64,000 nt of DNA from Oscillospiraceae bacterium. GTDB lineage: Bacteria > Bacillota > Clostridia > UMGS1840 > HGM11507. Position numbers and translations under genes: made by a program. Each line of letters begins with the position of its first letter. Position 1 is the first letter of the stretch. The DNA is taken from NCBI GenBank assembly GCA_015068665.1, contig SVKB01000008.1, forward strand, positions 1-64,000, in the 5' to 3' direction. The notes under the pieces were generated by a model. It searched no databases. It was not told the origin of the DNA and saw only the letters and a program-made list of their open reading frames with translations. This document shows positions 62,875 to 64,000 of this stretch, one piece after another.

Positions 62875-64000
62875 TTAATAGATTGTTTTTTCAAGCCTGA
62901 CGTTAAGCACCAGGGCAGCAAGCGTCAAAATCAGCAATATAACGAAAACAGGTATATATCCGCCTGCAACCTCAAGCACCACATTGGATACAGTTGCCAT
63001 AAGAGAGCCCACCATTACGGTAAAGGTCATAAATGCCATATTGTCTGAAAAATGCTTCATTCCGAAAAAGGTGGAAGTGAATGCAGCGGTAATTGTGGGA
63101 CAGGAGCCGTAAGAAAGCCCGGCAAGGCATAATCCCGCAATACACAAAATCAGCGAATTGACTGAAACTGCAAACAGGATAACCGCTGCGGCGCAGATGG
63201 TAAGAGCATTTGCACAAAGCATAGTTTTACGACACCCGATTGTATCGAAAACCGCACCGGTCAGAATACGGCCAAATCCGTTACAAACCGATAGCACACC
63301 TACCAGAGAAACTGCCACCGCATCAGGGGCGTTAACAGAAAGTGCCATATCCTTTGCGAAGCTTATAACCGAGCTGCCTACCGCCGCAAGAAAGGATATG
63401 CACATAAAAGCCATCCAGAAGGAAGGTTGACGAAGCATTTGCCCCGGGGTAAGCCCTTGTTTTTCAGAATCGTTATCTGCATTTTTCCCGTCGTTTTCTT
63501 TTTTTTCGGGAAGCTTTAACAAAAATGCAGATATTAAAAGAACAGTAAAAACTGAAATTCCCAAAACAGTATATGTACCACGCCAGCCGATATTGCTTTT
63601 AAACATGGCATTGGCAAAATTGCCGAGAATTAAAGCAGAAGCTCCGAAGCCCATCATAAGGCAGCCCGAGCACAATCCTTTTTTATCGGGAAACCAGGCA
63701 CTTACAGTTGCTATAACAACATTATAGGCAATACCTATGCCAAGACCTGCCAGTACACCGTAGGTTAAATACAAAAACACAGCAGACGCGTTTTGCAACA
63801 CAGCAGTCAGAATGAAGCCTGCCATAGACAAAAAGCCTGATATTACAAGAGCCCTCTTATGACCAAACCATCCTGACAAACGGGCACCCAGCAATCCGCC
63901 GATACAAAAAAAAGTCATAGCCAATGTGAAGTTAAGAGCAAGTTCAGAAGCTCCCCAACCAAACTGTGCCGCAAGAGGTGCCTTTAAAATGGACCATGCA
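62875..64000 (-). CDS. MFS transporter, 5' end beyond the window
   Basis: The frame is open to the window edge, and residues upstream of the first start-like codon (SWAPxxAA-like AWSILKAPLAAQFGWGASELALNFTLAMTFF) are clearly part of the protein, so the N-terminus is missing. About ten hydrophobic helices are visible with the MFS loop GARLSGWFGHKRAL, a central charged loop (KLPEKKENDGKNADNDSEK), then the second half. The pattern LFGWxxxxLxLxFTLAMTFFCIGG resembles the oxalate/formate antiporter-like (OFA) MFS group. Substrate unknown. Confidence 0.8.
   Translation of the reverse strand, partial: AWSILKAPLAAQFGWGASELALNFTLAMTFFCIGGLLGARLSGWFGHKRALVISGFLSMAGFILTAVLQNASAVFLYLTYGVLAGLGIGIAYNVVIATVSAWFPDKKGLCSGCLMMGFGASALILGNFANAMFKSNIGWRGTYTVLGISVFTVLLISAFLLKLPEKKENDGKNADNDSEKQGLTPGQMLRQPSFWMAFMCISFLAAVGSSVISFAKDMALSVNAPDAVAVSLVGVLSVCNGFGRILTGAVFDTIGCRKTMLCANALTICAAAVILFAVSVNSLILCIAGLCLAGLSYGSCPTITAAFTSTFFGMKHFSDNMAFMTFTVMVGSLMATVSNVVLEVAGGYIPVFVILLILTLAALVLNVRLEKTIY

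Noticed and set aside
1-64000. CRISPR arrays, tRNA or rRNA genes, complete insertion sequences
   Set aside because: No regular direct repeats with spacers, no cloverleaf with the usual GGTTCGAATCC-type arm, no rRNA sequence and no transposase were found.

Overview
The window is AT-rich, densely coded DNA from a Gram-positive anaerobe of the class Clostridia. I cannot name a genus. The assignment rests on gene content and layout: SepF, DivIVA and YlmH beside ileS and lspA; a PyrR-attenuated pyr operon with a PyrK-type dihydroorotate dehydrogenase; a T-box leader on thrS; Rex; YitT; and a miaB-ricA-mutS-mutL-miaA run. Most promoters I could find are sigma-A type with 17-base spacers, often with an extended TGN motif before the -10 box.

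Layout. 1-257: the start of a four-helix-bundle gene and an array of small triloop hairpins. 255-4760 (minus): a GMP synthase ATP-pyrophosphatase subunit with no amidotransferase domain, cysK, pgsA, pfkA and yebC. 4793-9418 (plus): asd-dapA-dapB for lysine and diaminopimelate, a DUF523 protein, and nagA. 9409-10548 (minus): a HAD phosphatase and a small membrane protein. 10615-14581 (plus): a secreted SLH / phosphate-binding-like / serpin fusion and a tandem GNAT protein. 14605-25490 (plus): secA, prfB with a +1 frameshift site, prfA, a Sua5-arginine phosphatase fusion, rimI, tsaD, an isocitrate dehydrogenase-family gene, rex and yitT. 25500-32333: an SGNH hydrolase, thrS with its T-box, a PrsW-like protease, tspO and two AraC regulators. 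32605-43908 (minus): the pyr operon in the order pyrR-uraA-pyrB-pyrC-pyrF-carA-carB-pyrK-pyrD. 43906-59193 (minus): tRNA and DNA repair, cell division and ileS-lspA-rluD genes, read from a promoter ahead of miaB. 59440-64000 (minus): an HTH/coiled-coil/TPR protein, a WG-repeat protein and an MFS transporter cut by the window edge.

The most interesting find is an apparent family of structured non-coding RNAs, with four members in the window (26690-26967 minus, 30578-30717 minus, 32426-32600 plus, 59227-59435 minus). Each has a long closing helix with an A-run/U-run segment, a conserved joining strand of the type TCCRGNCNACC, an inner helix, arms of variable size, and an intrinsic terminator. 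The helices are kept by compensatory changes between copies. One copy has its own promoter, and two copies in inverted orientation flank the AraC pair. I could not link it to a known RNA family from memory.

Other points are the SLH-PBP-serpin fusion, a prfB recoding site that uses UAA instead of UGA, and the Sua5-YwlE-like fusion.
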